DNA of 64,000 nt from RYN-230 sp963711705. GTDB lineage: Bacteria; Actinomycetota; Actinomycetes; Streptosporangiales; Streptosporangiaceae. Shown here piece after piece: positions 48,117 through 57,421 of the stretch (its first letter is position 1; each line of letters starts with the position of its first letter). A model generated the notes under the pieces. The model had not been told where the DNA came from, ran no database searches, and was given only the letters and a program-made list of their open reading frames with translations. Location: the NCBI GenBank assembly GCA_963711705.1, contig CAVQFM010000013.1, forward strand, positions 372,001-436,000, in the 5' to 3' direction. A program made the translations under genes and the position numbers.

Positions 48117-49886
48117 ATGATCCGAACCCACGAGGCGGGCACGCTGCGCGCCGAGCAGGACGGCCAGCAGGTGACGCTGGCCGGCTGGGTAGCCCGGCGC
48201 CGGGACCACGGCGGCGTCACCTTCATCGACCTGCGCGACGCCAGCGGGATCGTCCAGGTCGTGTTCCGTGAAGAGGGCGAGAACGGGCCCGCGCACGCGC
48301 TGCGCTCGGAGTTCTGCGTCCGGGTCACCGGCCAGGTGCGCAGCAGGCCGGCCGGCAACGAGAACCCCGAGCTGCCCACCGGTGCGGTGGAAGTGGCCGC
48401 GGACGGCCTGGAGGTGCTGTCCGAGGCGGCCCCGCTGCCGTTCCCCATCGAGGCCAGCACCGGCGAGCTCAGCGAGGACCTGCGGCTGAAGTACCGGTAC
48501 CTGGACACCAGGCGGGCCGAGACCGCCGCCGCGCTGCGGATCCGGTCCGAGGCCACCTACCTGGTCACCGAGGTGCTGCGCGGGCACCGCTTCGTGTACC
48601 TGGAAACCCCGGACCTGACCCGGTCCACCCCGGAAGGCGCCCGCGACTTCCTGGTGCCGGTCCGGCTGCGCCCCGGGCACTGGTACGCGCTGCCCCAGTC
48701 GCCGCAGCTGTTCAAGCAGCTGCTGATGGTCGGCGGTTTCGAGCGGTACTGGCAGCTGGCCCGCTGCTTCCGCGACGAGGACTTCCGCAAGGACCGGCAG
48801 CCGGAGTTCACCCAGGTGGACATCGAGATGAGCTTCGTCACCCGGGAAGACGTCATCGAGGTGGCCGAGGACCTGGTGGCCCGGCTGTGGGCCGAGGTGG
48901 CCGGCTACCAGCTGCCCCGGCCGGTGCCGCAGCTCAGCTACGCCGAGGCCATGGCCCGGTTCGGCTCGGACAAGCCGGACCTGCGGTTCGGCTGTGAGCT
49001 GGCCGACCTGACCGACTACTTCGCGCAGACCACGTTCCGGGTGTTCCAGGCGCCCTACATCGGCGCGGTGGTGATGCCCGGCGGCGCCGGGCAGGCCCGC
49101 CGCGAGCTGGACGCCTGGCAGGAGTGGGCCCGGGCGCGCGGCGCCCGCGGGCTCGCTTACGTGCTGATCGGTGCCGACGGCACGGTGTCCGGCTCCGGGC
49201 CGGTGGCCAAGCACCTGTCCGCCGAGGAGAGCGCCGGGCTGGCCGCCGCGGCCGGCGCACAGCCCGGCGACTGCGTGTTCTTCGCGGCCGGCCCCCCGCA
49301 GCAGGCCCGGCCGCTGCTCGGCGCGGCGCGGCTGGAGATCGGCGAGCGGCTGGGCCTCATCGACCTGGACGCCTGGGCGTTCACCTGGGTGGTGGACGCG
49401 CCGATGTTCGAGGAGGACGGCGCGGCCGGCTGGACCGCGGTGCATCACCCGTTCACCGCGCCACTGCCCGAATGGGCCAGCAAGTTCACCGACCAGCCGG
49501 GCGAGGCCCTGGCCGACGCCTACGACCTGGTCTGCAACGGCAATGAGATCGGCGGCGGCTCGATCCGTATCCACCGGCCCGACATGCAGCAGCAGGTCTT
49601 CGACGTCATCGGGCTGTCCCGGGCCGAGGCCGAGGCACAGTTCGGCTTCCTGCTCGACGCGCTGCGCTTCGGCCCGCCCCCGCACGGCGGGATCGCGTTC
49701 GGCTGGGACCGGCTGACCATGCTGCTGGCGGGCGCGGACACGATCCGCGAGGTCATCGCGTTCCCCAAGGCGGCATCCGGCAGCGACCCGCTGACCGGGG
49801 CGCCCACCCCGATCACCGAGCAGCAGCGCCGCGAGGCCGGCATCGACGCCCGCCCCCGGCCGGACGGTGGCCCGGCCGGGGCGTGA
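48117..49886 (+). CDS. aspS: aspartyl-tRNA synthetase
   Basis: 589 residues, the bacterial type: OB anticodon-binding domain (LAGWVARRRDHGGVTFIDLRDASG), class II core with motif 2 FRDEDFRKDRQPEFTQ, GAD insertion (about 290-410) and motif 3 GIAFGWDRLTMLLAG. Like other actinobacteria it may be non-discriminating if GatCAB is present; discriminating status is not visible. The IEASTGELSEDLRLKYRYLDTRR block is typical. Confidence 0.97.
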   Translation: MIRTHEAGTLRAEQDGQQVTLAGWVARRRDHGGVTFIDLRDASGIVQVVFREEGENGPAHALRSEFCVRVTGQVRSRPAGNENPELPTGAVEVAADGLEVLSEAAPLPFPIEASTGELSEDLRLKYRYLDTRRAETAAALRIRSEATYLVTEVLRGHRFVYLETPDLTRSTPEGARDFLVPVRLRPGHWYALPQSPQLFKQLLMVGGFERYWQLARCFRDEDFRKDRQPEFTQVDIEMSFVTREDVIEVAEDLVARLWAEVAGYQLPRPVPQLSYAEAMARFGSDKPDLRFGCELADLTDYFAQTTFRVFQAPYIGAVVMPGGAGQARRELDAWQEWARARGARGLAYVLIGADGTVSGSGPVAKHLSAEESAGLAAAAGAQPGDCVFFAAGPPQQARPLLGAARLEIGERLGLIDLDAWAFTWVVDAPMFEEDGAAGWTAVHHPFTAPLPEWASKFTDQPGEALADAYDLVCNGNEIGGGSIRIHRPDMQQQVFDVIGLSRAEAEAQFGFLLDALRFGPPPHGGIAFGWDRLTMLLAGADTIREVIAFPKAASGSDPLTGAPTPITEQQRREAGIDARPRPDGGPAGA

Positions 49887-49928
49887 TTAGCGGACCGGCC
49901 GCGGGAATGGCCGGATAGTGTCAGGGAT

Positions 49929-51299
49929 GTGGTTCCACCAGGCAGTACCGGCAGCAGCGGGCAGGCGGGCAGCCTGTTCGACGCGGCCGAGGAAGAGGCG
50001 GCCCAGGCCGCGGCCCCGCTCGCGGTCCGGATGCGCCCGCGCACCCTGGACGAGGTGGTCGGCCAGCCGCACCTGACCGGGCCCGGCACCCCGCTGCGCA
50101 AGCTGGCCGAGCACGACGCGGGCCTGGCCGTGGTGCTGTGGGGCCCGCCCGGCACCGGCAAGACCACCCTGGCCCAGGTGATCAGCCGGGTGACCAGCCG
50201 CCGGTTCACCGAGCTGTCCGCGGTCACCGCGGGCGTGAAGGACGTGCGCGCCGCGATCGAGGCGGCCCGCCGGGAACTCGGCCTGACCGGCCGCCAGACC
50301 GTGCTGTTCATCGACGAGGTGCACCGGTTCAACAAGGCCCAGCAGGACGCGCTGCTGCCCGCGGTGGAGAACCGCTGGGTGTCGTTCATCGGCGCGACCA
50401 CCGAGAACCCGTCGTTCTCGGTGGTCGGCCCGCTGCTGTCCCGGTCCCTGCTGCTTACCCTGCAGCCGCTCGGCGACGACGACATGCGCGAGGTCATCAC
50501 CCGGGCGCTGGCCGACGAGCGGGGGCTGGGCGGCGCGGTCAGCCTGGACGGCGACGCCCTGGCTGAGCTGATCCGGCTGGCCAGCGGCGACGCCCGGCGC
50601 GCGCTCACCTACCTGGAGTCGGCCGCGCTCGGGCTGCCCGCCGGCGCCACCATCGGCACCACCGTCCTGGAGCGCGCGGTGGACCGGGCCGTGGTGCGCT
50701 ACGACCGGGCCGGTGACCAGCACTACGACGTGATCAGCGCGTTCATCAAGAGCATCCGGGGCAGCGACGCCGACGCCGCCGTGCACTACCTGGCCCGGAT
50801 GATCGAGGCTGGCGAGGACGCCCGGTACATCGCCCGGCGGCTGATCGTGCACGCCAGCGAGGACGTCGGGATGGCCGATCCCACCGCGCTCGGCGTGGCC
50901 GTGGCCGCGGCCCAGGCGGTCGAGTTCGTCGGCCTGCCCGAGGCCCGGATCAACCTGACCCAGGCCACCATCCACCTGGCCCTGGCGCCCAAGTCCAACG
51001 CGGTCATCATGGCCATCGGCGCCGCCACCGCCGACGTGCGCGCCGGGCTGGCCGGCCCGGTGCCGCCGCACCTGCGCGACGCGCACTACCCCGGCGCCGC
51101 GCGGCTCGGCCACGGCCAGGAGTACCAGTACCCGCATGACTTCGCCGAGGGCGTGGTGGCCCAGCAGTACGCGCCGGACGCGCTGGTCGGCCGCCGTTAC
51201 TACCAGCCGTCGCAGCACGGGGCGGAAGCCCGTTTTGCCGAACGCTCTGAGCGCATCCGGGCGATCCTGGACCAGGCCGGTGAGCCGGGAGGTTCCTGA
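49929..51299 (+). CDS. rarA: replication-associated recombination protein RarA (MgsA)
   Basis: 456 residues, GTG start. AAA+ ATPase with GQPHLTGPGTPLR at the N-terminus, Walker A GPPGTGKTT, Walker B DEVHRFNKAQQDALLP and the C-terminal MgsA tetramer domain (DVGMADPTALGVAVAAAQAVEFVGLPEARINL). RarA acts at stalled or blocked replication forks. Followed after 82 bases by the DUF948 gene. Confidence 0.95.
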   Translation: MVPPGSTGSSGQAGSLFDAAEEEAAQAAAPLAVRMRPRTLDEVVGQPHLTGPGTPLRKLAEHDAGLAVVLWGPPGTGKTTLAQVISRVTSRRFTELSAVTAGVKDVRAAIEAARRELGLTGRQTVLFIDEVHRFNKAQQDALLPAVENRWVSFIGATTENPSFSVVGPLLSRSLLLTLQPLGDDDMREVITRALADERGLGGAVSLDGDALAELIRLASGDARRALTYLESAALGLPAGATIGTTVLERAVDRAVVRYDRAGDQHYDVISAFIKSIRGSDADAAVHYLARMIEAGEDARYIARRLIVHASEDVGMADPTALGVAVAAAQAVEFVGLPEARINLTQATIHLALAPKSNAVIMAIGAATADVRAGLAGPVPPHLRDAHYPGAARLGHGQEYQYPHDFAEGVVAQQYAPDALVGRRYYQPSQHGAEARFAERSERIRAILDQAGEPGGS

Positions 51300-51381
51300 C
51301 GGCGGCGGCCGCCCCGGTGTGCGCGGTGGCGGGCTCGCGTGGGCCGTCGCGAGATAGGGTCGGGCAGATGAGGGAGCAGGC

Positions 51382-51843
51382 ATGCTGAACGCGGTCTGGG
51401 TAGCGGTGATCGCCGCCGTGGGCTGTTTCATGATCCTGGCGGCGGTGTCGGTGTTCGTGCTGCTGAAGCTGGCCGGGCTGATCGGCCAGACCTCGGCGGC
51501 GGTCAGCGGGCTGCGCGAGCGCTCGGACGAGGCCATCGACCGGGCCCACTCGGCCATCGACGCGGCCACCGGGCAGCTGGCCCGCACCGAGCAGCTCACC
51601 GCCAGCATGGACGAGGTAACCGCGAACATGGCCGACCTGACCGGCCGGGTGACCGCGCTCGCGCCGCTGGCCCGGCTGGCCGCGGCCAGCGGCAGCAGCC
51701 GGCTGGCGCGCGTCCCCGCGCTGCTGTACGGGGTACGGCACGCCGCTGAGCTGAGGGCGGCCACCAGCTCGGCCCGGGCGGCCGGCGCCGACGCCCGGCG
51801 CGCGCTGCAGAGCAGCCGGCCGCAGACGGGAGAGCGCCGGTGA
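51382..51843 (+). CDS. DUF948 membrane protein
   Basis: 153 residues: one N-terminal membrane helix (about 4-32) and a heptad-rich helical region (LRERSDEAIDRAHSAIDAATGQLARTEQLTASMDEVTANMADL) typical of DUF948. The C-terminal part is Ala/Arg-rich. Function unknown, though the rarA-DUF948-alaS order is conserved in actinobacteria. GTGA overlap with the next small gene. Confidence 0.87.
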   Translation: MLNAVWVAVIAAVGCFMILAAVSVFVLLKLAGLIGQTSAAVSGLRERSDEAIDRAHSAIDAATGQLARTEQLTASMDEVTANMADLTGRVTALAPLARLAAASGSSRLARVPALLYGVRHAAELRAATSSARAAGADARRALQSSRPQTGERR

Positions 51844-52061
51844 TCCGCAGGCTGTTCTGGCTCACCCTGGGCGCGGCCCTGGGCATTTCCGCCTACCGGC
51901 GGGGCGCCGCGGCCGCCCGCGCGATCAGCCCGGGGGCCCGGGAGCTCACCCGCTTCGCCGGCGACGTGCGGGAGGGCATGGAAATCTACCGCCAGCGCCA
52001 GCTCCAGCACGCCCGCCCAGCGCTGGAGGGGCACACCGACCACGTAGAGGATGGCCACTGA
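51840..52061 (+). CDS. small conserved membrane-associated protein (DUF6167-like)
   Basis: 73 residues, GTG start overlapping the DUF948 stop. It begins MIRRLFWLTLGAALGISAYRR, a short hydrophobic helix with positive residues on both sides, then a helical region ending in an acidic EGHTDHVEDGH. Such a protein sits between DUF948 and alaS in streptomycetes. Function unknown. Its TGA overlaps the alaS ATG. Confidence 0.82.
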   Translation: MIRRLFWLTLGAALGISAYRRGAAAARAISPGARELTRFAGDVREGMEIYRQRQLQHARPALEGHTDHVEDGH

Positions 52062-54781
52062 TGGAGTCGGCAGAGATCGCCCGCCGTTTCCTTACCTACT
52101 TCGCCGAGCGCGGGCACACGGTTGTCCCGTCGGCGTCGCTGATCGCCGACGACCCCACGCTGCTGCTGGTGAACGCGGGCATGCAGCCGTTCAAGCCGTA
52201 CTTCCTGGGCCAGGCCGCGCCGCCGTTCAACCGGGCCACCAGCGCGCAGAAGTGCGTGCGCACGCCGGACATCGAGGAAGTCGGCAAGACCACCCGGCAC
52301 GGCACGTTCTTCCAGATGCTGGGGAACTTCTCGTTCGGCGACTACTTCAAGGACCAGGCCATCCCGTTCGCCTGGGAACTGCTCACCACGCCGGAGCGGG
52401 ATGGCGGGTTCGGCTTCCCCGAGGACCGGCTGTGGGCCACCGTGTACCTCGACGACGACGAGGCGGCCGGCATCTGGCGGGACCAGGTGGGCCTGCCGGA
52501 CAGCCGCATCCAGCGCCGGGGGATGGCGGACAACTTCTGGTCGATGGGTGTGCCCGGGCCGTGCGGGCCGTGTTCAGAGATCTACTACGACCGTGGCCCG
52601 GACTACGGCCTGGACGGCGGGCCGGTCGTGGACGAGGACCGCTACCTGGAGGTCTGGAACCTCGTTTTCATGCAGTACCTGCGGGGCGAGGGAGCGGGCA
52701 AGGAAGGCTGGCCCATCCTGGGTGACCTGCCCGCGCGCAACATCGACACGGGCATGGGCCTGGAGCGGATGGCCGCCATCCTGCAGGGCGTGGACAACAT
52801 CTACGAGATCGACACGCTGTGGAAGGTGCTGGACCGGGCGGCCGAGCTGACCGAGCAGAAGTACGGCCGCGACCACCGGTCTGACGTGGCCCTGCGGGTG
52901 GTCTCCGACCACGTGCGCACGGCGGTGATGCTGGTCGCCGACGGCGTGCTGCCCTCCAACGAGGGGCGCGGCTACGTGCTGCGCCGCATCCTGCGCCGCA
53001 GCATTTACAACCTGCGGCTGCTGGCCGGCGGCCAGCGCGGCGGCGGCAGCGACGGCGGCTTCCTGCACGAGCTGGCCGGGACGGCGATCGGCGCGATGGC
53101 CGACCAGTTCCCCGACCTGCGCACCGACACGCCGCGGATCCTCGGGGTGATCGACGCCGAGGAGGGCACGTTCCTGTCCACGCTGCGCACCGGCTCCGCC
53201 ATCTTCGACGCCGCGGTCGGCGAGACCCGGCGCCGGGGCACCGCGACGCTGTCCGGCGATCAGGCGTTCCAGCTGCACGACACGTACGGCTTCCCGATCG
53301 ACCTCACCCTGGAGATGGCCAACGAGCAGGGCCTGGCCGTGGACGAGGACGGCTTCCGCCGGCTCATGGCCGAGCAGCGGCAGCGGGCCAAGCAGGACTC
53401 GCTGGACAAGAAGACCGGCAACGCGGACATCTCGGTGCTGGCCAGCCTGCTGTCCAAGTCCGGCCCGGTCACCTTCACCGGGTACGACCAGACGTCAGGG
53501 GAAGCCACGGTCACCGGGCTGCTGGCCGGCGGGGTCAGCGTGCCCGCGGCCGGCGCGGGCACCGAGGTCGAGGTGATCCTGGACCGTACCCCCTGCTACG
53601 CGGAGGGCGGCGGTCAGCTCGCCGACACCGCCACCATCCGGGTCGCCGACGCGCCCGGCGCGGCCGGCGGCCTGATCGAGGTCCGGGACGTGCAGGCCCC
53701 GGTGCCCGGGCTCATCGTGCACCGGGGCGTGGTCCGCAGCGGGGAAGTGGTGGTCGGCGCGGCGGCCCAGGTGGAGATCGACATCGAGCGCCGCCGGGCC
53801 ATCTCCCGCTCGCACACGGCCACGCACATGGTGCACCGGGCGTTCCGCGGCGCGCTCGGCGAGTCCGCCGCCCAGGCCGGCTCGGAGAACTCACCCGGGC
53901 GGCTGCGCTTCGACTTCACCGCCGCCGGGGCGGTGCCCCCCAGTGTGCTCCGGGACGCCGAGGACGAGGTCAACCAGGTGCTCATCGACGACCTCGCGGT
54001 ACGGGCGTTCGTCACGCCCATCGAGGAGGCCCGCGCGATCGGCGCGATCGCCCTGTTCGGCGAGAAATACGGGGACGAGGTCCGGGTCGTCGAGGTCGGC
54101 GACTACTCCCGGGAGCTGTGCGGCGGCACGCACGTGGCCCACTCCGGCCAGCTCGGGCTGGTCAAGATCCTCGGCGAGTCCTCCATCGGGTCCGGCGTGC
54201 GCCGGGTGGAAGCCCTCGTCGGCACGGACGCGTTCCGCTTCCTGGCCCGGGAGAGCGTGCTGGTCAGCCAGCTCACCGAGCAGCTCAAGACCCGCCGGGA
54301 AGACCTGCCGGACCGGATCGCGGCCCTGGTCAGCCGGGTCCGCGACGCCGAGCGCGACCTGGACCGGCTGCGCAGTGCGCAGATCCTCGGCGCCGCCGCC
54401 GAGCTCGCCGCGGGCGCGGCCGAGGCCGGCCCGGTGGCCCTGGTCACCCACCAGGTCCCGGACGGGACCAGCGCCGACAGCATCCGCAAGCTGGCACTGG
54501 ACGTGCGCGGGCGGCTGCCCGAGCCGCGGCCCGCGGTCGTGGTCATCGCGGGCGTGCCCACCGACCGACCGTCAGTAGTGGTGGCCGTGAACGAGGCCGC
54601 CCGCGGGCTGGGCCTGGCCGCCGGCCAGCTGGTACGCGCGGCCGCCGGGGCGCTCGGCGGGGGCGGCGGCGGCCGCGACGACGTCGCGCAGGGCGGCGGC
54701 GCACCGCAGGGGGACCGGGCCGGCCAGGCCATCGCCGGCGCATTTGATGCGGTTCGCGCGGTTGTCGCAGACATCGCGTGA
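52061..54781 (+). CDS. alaS: alanyl-tRNA synthetase
   Basis: 906 residues. Class II core (LLVNAGMQPFKPYFLG, KCVRTPDIEEVGKTTRHGTFFQMLGNFSFGDYFK), editing domain with zinc-site SHTATHMVH and CGGTHV, and C-Ala domain. The end has a Gly-rich loop (GALGGGGGGRDDVAQGG), as in most AlaRS. ruvX, mltG and aroE follow. Confidence 0.97.
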   Translation: MESAEIARRFLTYFAERGHTVVPSASLIADDPTLLLVNAGMQPFKPYFLGQAAPPFNRATSAQKCVRTPDIEEVGKTTRHGTFFQMLGNFSFGDYFKDQAIPFAWELLTTPERDGGFGFPEDRLWATVYLDDDEAAGIWRDQVGLPDSRIQRRGMADNFWSMGVPGPCGPCSEIYYDRGPDYGLDGGPVVDEDRYLEVWNLVFMQYLRGEGAGKEGWPILGDLPARNIDTGMGLERMAAILQGVDNIYEIDTLWKVLDRAAELTEQKYGRDHRSDVALRVVSDHVRTAVMLVADGVLPSNEGRGYVLRRILRRSIYNLRLLAGGQRGGGSDGGFLHELAGTAIGAMADQFPDLRTDTPRILGVIDAEEGTFLSTLRTGSAIFDAAVGETRRRGTATLSGDQAFQLHDTYGFPIDLTLEMANEQGLAVDEDGFRRLMAEQRQRAKQDSLDKKTGNADISVLASLLSKSGPVTFTGYDQTSGEATVTGLLAGGVSVPAAGAGTEVEVILDRTPCYAEGGGQLADTATIRVADAPGAAGGLIEVRDVQAPVPGLIVHRGVVRSGEVVVGAAAQVEIDIERRRAISRSHTATHMVHRAFRGALGESAAQAGSENSPGRLRFDFTAAGAVPPSVLRDAEDEVNQVLIDDLAVRAFVTPIEEARAIGAIALFGEKYGDEVRVVEVGDYSRELCGGTHVAHSGQLGLVKILGESSIGSGVRRVEALVGTDAFRFLARESVLVSQLTEQLKTRREDLPDRIAALVSRVRDAERDLDRLRSAQILGAAAELAAGAAEAGPVALVTHQVPDGTSADSIRKLALDVRGRLPEPRPAVVVIAGVPTDRPSVVVAVNEAARGLGLAAGQLVRAAAGALGGGGGGRDDVAQGGGAPQGDRAGQAIAGAFDAVRAVVADIA

Positions 54782-54803
54782 CGGGTTGGACTACGGTTGT
54801 CCC

Positions 54804-55340
54804 GTGTTGCCATCCCGTTACGCCGTTGAGATGTGCGCGGGGGACACATCCGCGCCGCAGGCCCCGGCGTTGAGAGCCGGCGTACGGCTTGGCGTGGACT
54901 TCGGGTCGGCCCGGATCGGTGTCGCCCGGAGCGATCCGGGTGCGCTGCTGGCCAGCCCGCTGGCCACCGTCCCGCGCGGCCCGGGCGACCTGGACCGCCT
55001 GGCCGAGCTGGCCCTGGACCACGGGGCCATGGAGATCATCGTGGGCCTGCCGACCAGCCTGTCCGGGCGGGAAGGCCGCGCGGCGGCGGCCGCCCGGGCA
55101 TTCGCGGCCGCGCTGGCGGGCCGGCTGGCCCCGCTGCCGGTGCGGCTGGCCGATGAGCGGTTCACCACCACGGTGGCGCATGACGCACTGCGCCGGGGTG
55201 GCAAGGGCGCACGGGCCCGGCGGCCCGTGGTCGACCAGGCGGCCGCAGCGCTGATCCTGCAAGGTGCGCTGGACGCGGAGCGCAGCACCGGCCGGCCACC
55301 CGGCGAACTCGTGCCTCCCGGCCCCGGGGCGGACGGGTGA
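54804..55340 (+). CDS. ruvX: Holliday junction resolvase-like RuvX (YqgF)
   Basis: 178 residues from GTG 54804; ATG 54831 is also possible, and neither has a clear Shine-Dalgarno site. RNase H-like fold: LGVDFGSARIGVARSDPGALLASPLATV, IVGLPTSLSG, RLADERFTT and DQAAAALILQ. YqgF homologues take part in 16S rRNA 5' end maturation in E. coli. The TGA overlaps GTG 55337, the likely true start of mltG. Confidence 0.9.
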   Translation: MLPSRYAVEMCAGDTSAPQAPALRAGVRLGVDFGSARIGVARSDPGALLASPLATVPRGPGDLDRLAELALDHGAMEIIVGLPTSLSGREGRAAAAARAFAAALAGRLAPLPVRLADERFTTTVAHDALRRGGKGARARRPVVDQAAAALILQGALDAERSTGRPPGELVPPGPGADG

Positions 55341-55506
55341 GCCGTCACGCGCGGCGGGGGACACAGGGCGAGCAGGACTGGGGATCAGGGGAATACCCCG
55401 AAGACAGCGAGACTGACCTCGGCCCCGGCGGCGATTACCCGTCGCAGCCGGGCTGGGGCCAGCGAGCCACCGCCGCGGGCTGACCCGCGCGCGTTCCCGG
55501 TGCCCG
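55337..55506 (+). pseudogene. out-of-frame N-terminal segment of mltG
   Basis: GTG 55337 overlaps the ruvX stop as GTGA, the coupling seen throughout this operon. It opens a high-GC3, coding-like frame for 48 residues (with GEYPEDSETDLGPGGDYPSQ) before a TGA at 55481-55483. Coding character then passes to the next frame (PGEPYPPRPDPGGGHSDAYRW, about 55485-55610) and again to the frame of the main mltG ORF. Two single-base indels would join all three into one longer mltG N-terminus. Whether they are real or sequencing errors is open. Confidence 0.6.
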
Positions 55507-57411
55507 GTGAGCCCTACCCACCGCGGCCGGATCCGGGCGGCGGTCACAGTGACGCGTACCGCTGGGCGCCTGACCCGCTGGCCGGCGCCCCGCGCGGGCC
55601 ATGGTCCGGTGACCGGGCCGCAGCCGCCCGACCGCTGGGCGCCGTCCGGCCCGGAGCAGCCATGGCCGCCGCAGCCGTGGGAAGAACCGCCGTCGTCGTG
55701 GACGGCACCGCCGGGCCCGGCGCCATCCTGGGACCCGCAGCCCTGGGCGGCCGAGCCCTGGGAAGCAGAGCCCTGGGACGCGCCGCACCAGGACGGCCCG
55801 GCCCGGGAAACCTGGGCCGGCTCCACCGATGCGTACCACACCGGACCAGGCGGCAGGCCCGGCGCGTACCCTGGGGAACTTCCCCCGCTGCCGCCCGGGG
55901 CGCTGCCCGGCCCGGAGCATCCGTCCGGGCCGCTGTCCCCGCTGCCCCCCCAGCAGGACTTCGGCTGGCACCAGCCCGATGCGGGCACCCTGCCCCCGGG
56001 TTACCTGGCTGACCGCACCGGGCCCGCGCCCTACCCGGCGGAGCCGGCCGCCTTTGAGGCCGCGCCGCCGCGGCCGCGCACCCGGCGCCGCCACGCCGCC
56101 GGGAACAGCCCGCCCGAACCTGGGTATGAGCAGTACGTGGACGACCCGCGCGAGCTGGACAGCAGCCCGCACCAGGACTCCGGGGAGTACCCTGCCGCCG
56201 GGGGCTGGTACGGGGACGTGGACGAATCATCGGCCGGGACGGAGGAGGGCCAGCCCAGCGGCCTTCTCCCCGGGCTCGACCAGGGCAGCGGCGGCGGCCA
56301 GCCGGGCGAGCCCCCAGCCGGCACATCCGCGCGCAAGAAGCGGCGCCGCCGGGGCCGGGTCGCCATCCTGATCTCGCTGCTGGTCTTCGTGCTGATCCTG
56401 GCGGCGGGCGGCGCGGTCGGCTACCACTACTACCGGCAGTACATCGACCCGCCCGATTTCTCCGGCCCGGGCACCGGGACGGTGCAGGTGCAGATCAAGC
56501 CGGGCGACACGGCGGCCGCGGTGGGCCAGCGGCTGGCTACCCTCGGCGTGGTGGCCAGCGCCCGGGCCTTCTTCAACGCGGCCAAGGACAGCTCGCGGGG
56601 CAACACGCTCGAACCGGGCACCTACCAGGTGCACAAGCACATGAAGGCCTCGCTCGCCCTGGCCCTGCTGCTCCAGCCGTCCAGCCGCATCCAGGTCAGG
56701 GTCCTGATCCCGGAGGGATTCACCCTGGCCCAGATCATCGCGCGGCTCGGCCAGGACACCGGCAATCTCAAGGGTTACCAGCAGGCCATCGCGCACCCGG
56801 CCCGCCTCGGCCTGCCCGCGTATGCGCACGGCAACCCGGAGGGCTACCTGTTCCCGGCCACCTACTTCGTCCAGCCGAAAACATCCCCGGTGGACGTGCT
56901 GCGGGCGATGGTGCAGAAGTTCAAGGACGAAGCCGTCAGCATCAACCTCAGCGGGGCCGCGGCCCACGGCCACGAGGGCGAGGGCGCCGTGATCACGGTG
57001 GCCAGCCTCATCGAGGCCGAGGGCAAGCTGCCGCAGGACTACCCGCGGATCGCCGAGGTCATCTACAACCGGCTCAACCATGTCCCCCCGATCAACCTGC
57101 AGCTGGACACGACCGTGCTGTACGCGATGGCCCGCGCGGGCCAGAGCAATGCCCGGTTCAGCACCACCTTCCCTTCGCCGTACAACACGTACCTGCACGC
57201 GAACCTGCCGCCCGGGCCGATCGACAGCCCCGGGGCGGCCGCGATCCACGCGGCGCTGCATCCGGATCACGGCAACTTCTTCTACTTCCTGACCATCAAC
57301 TCTTCCACCGGGAAGACGCTGTTCTTCAGCGACCACCAGAAGTTCGACGCGGCGGTGGCCAGGTACGGCAGCACCGGCACGGGTACCGGCACCCACACCG
57401 GGTCAGGCTGA
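55507..57411 (+). CDS. mltG: endolytic transglycosylase MltG
   Basis: 634 residues in the open frame. The first 280 are a disordered Pro/Trp/Glu-rich cytoplasmic region (PWPPQPWEEPPSSW, WAAEPWEAEPWD), one membrane helix lies at 284-307, and the YceG/MltG domain follows with a LysM-like subdomain and the catalytic Glu in VASLIEAEGKL, plus NTYLHANLPPGPIDSPG. MltG cuts growing glycan strands and so limits their length. The N-terminal boundary is unsure because of apparent frameshifts before about 55610; the conserved domain is intact. Confidence 0.92.
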   Translation: MSPTHRGRIRAAVTVTRTAGRLTRWPAPRAGHGPVTGPQPPDRWAPSGPEQPWPPQPWEEPPSSWTAPPGPAPSWDPQPWAAEPWEAEPWDAPHQDGPARETWAGSTDAYHTGPGGRPGAYPGELPPLPPGALPGPEHPSGPLSPLPPQQDFGWHQPDAGTLPPGYLADRTGPAPYPAEPAAFEAAPPRPRTRRRHAAGNSPPEPGYEQYVDDPRELDSSPHQDSGEYPAAGGWYGDVDESSAGTEEGQPSGLLPGLDQGSGGGQPGEPPAGTSARKKRRRRGRVAILISLLVFVLILAAGGAVGYHYYRQYIDPPDFSGPGTGTVQVQIKPGDTAAAVGQRLATLGVVASARAFFNAAKDSSRGNTLEPGTYQVHKHMKASLALALLLQPSSRIQVRVLIPEGFTLAQIIARLGQDTGNLKGYQQAIAHPARLGLPAYAHGNPEGYLFPATYFVQPKTSPVDVLRAMVQKFKDEAVSINLSGAAAHGHEGEGAVITVASLIEAEGKLPQDYPRIAEVIYNRLNHVPPINLQLDTTVLYAMARAGQSNARFSTTFPSPYNTYLHANLPPGPIDSPGAAAIHAALHPDHGNFFYFLTINSSTGKTLFFSDHQKFDAAVARYGSTGTGTGTHTGSG

Positions 57412-57421
57412 CCGGACCATC

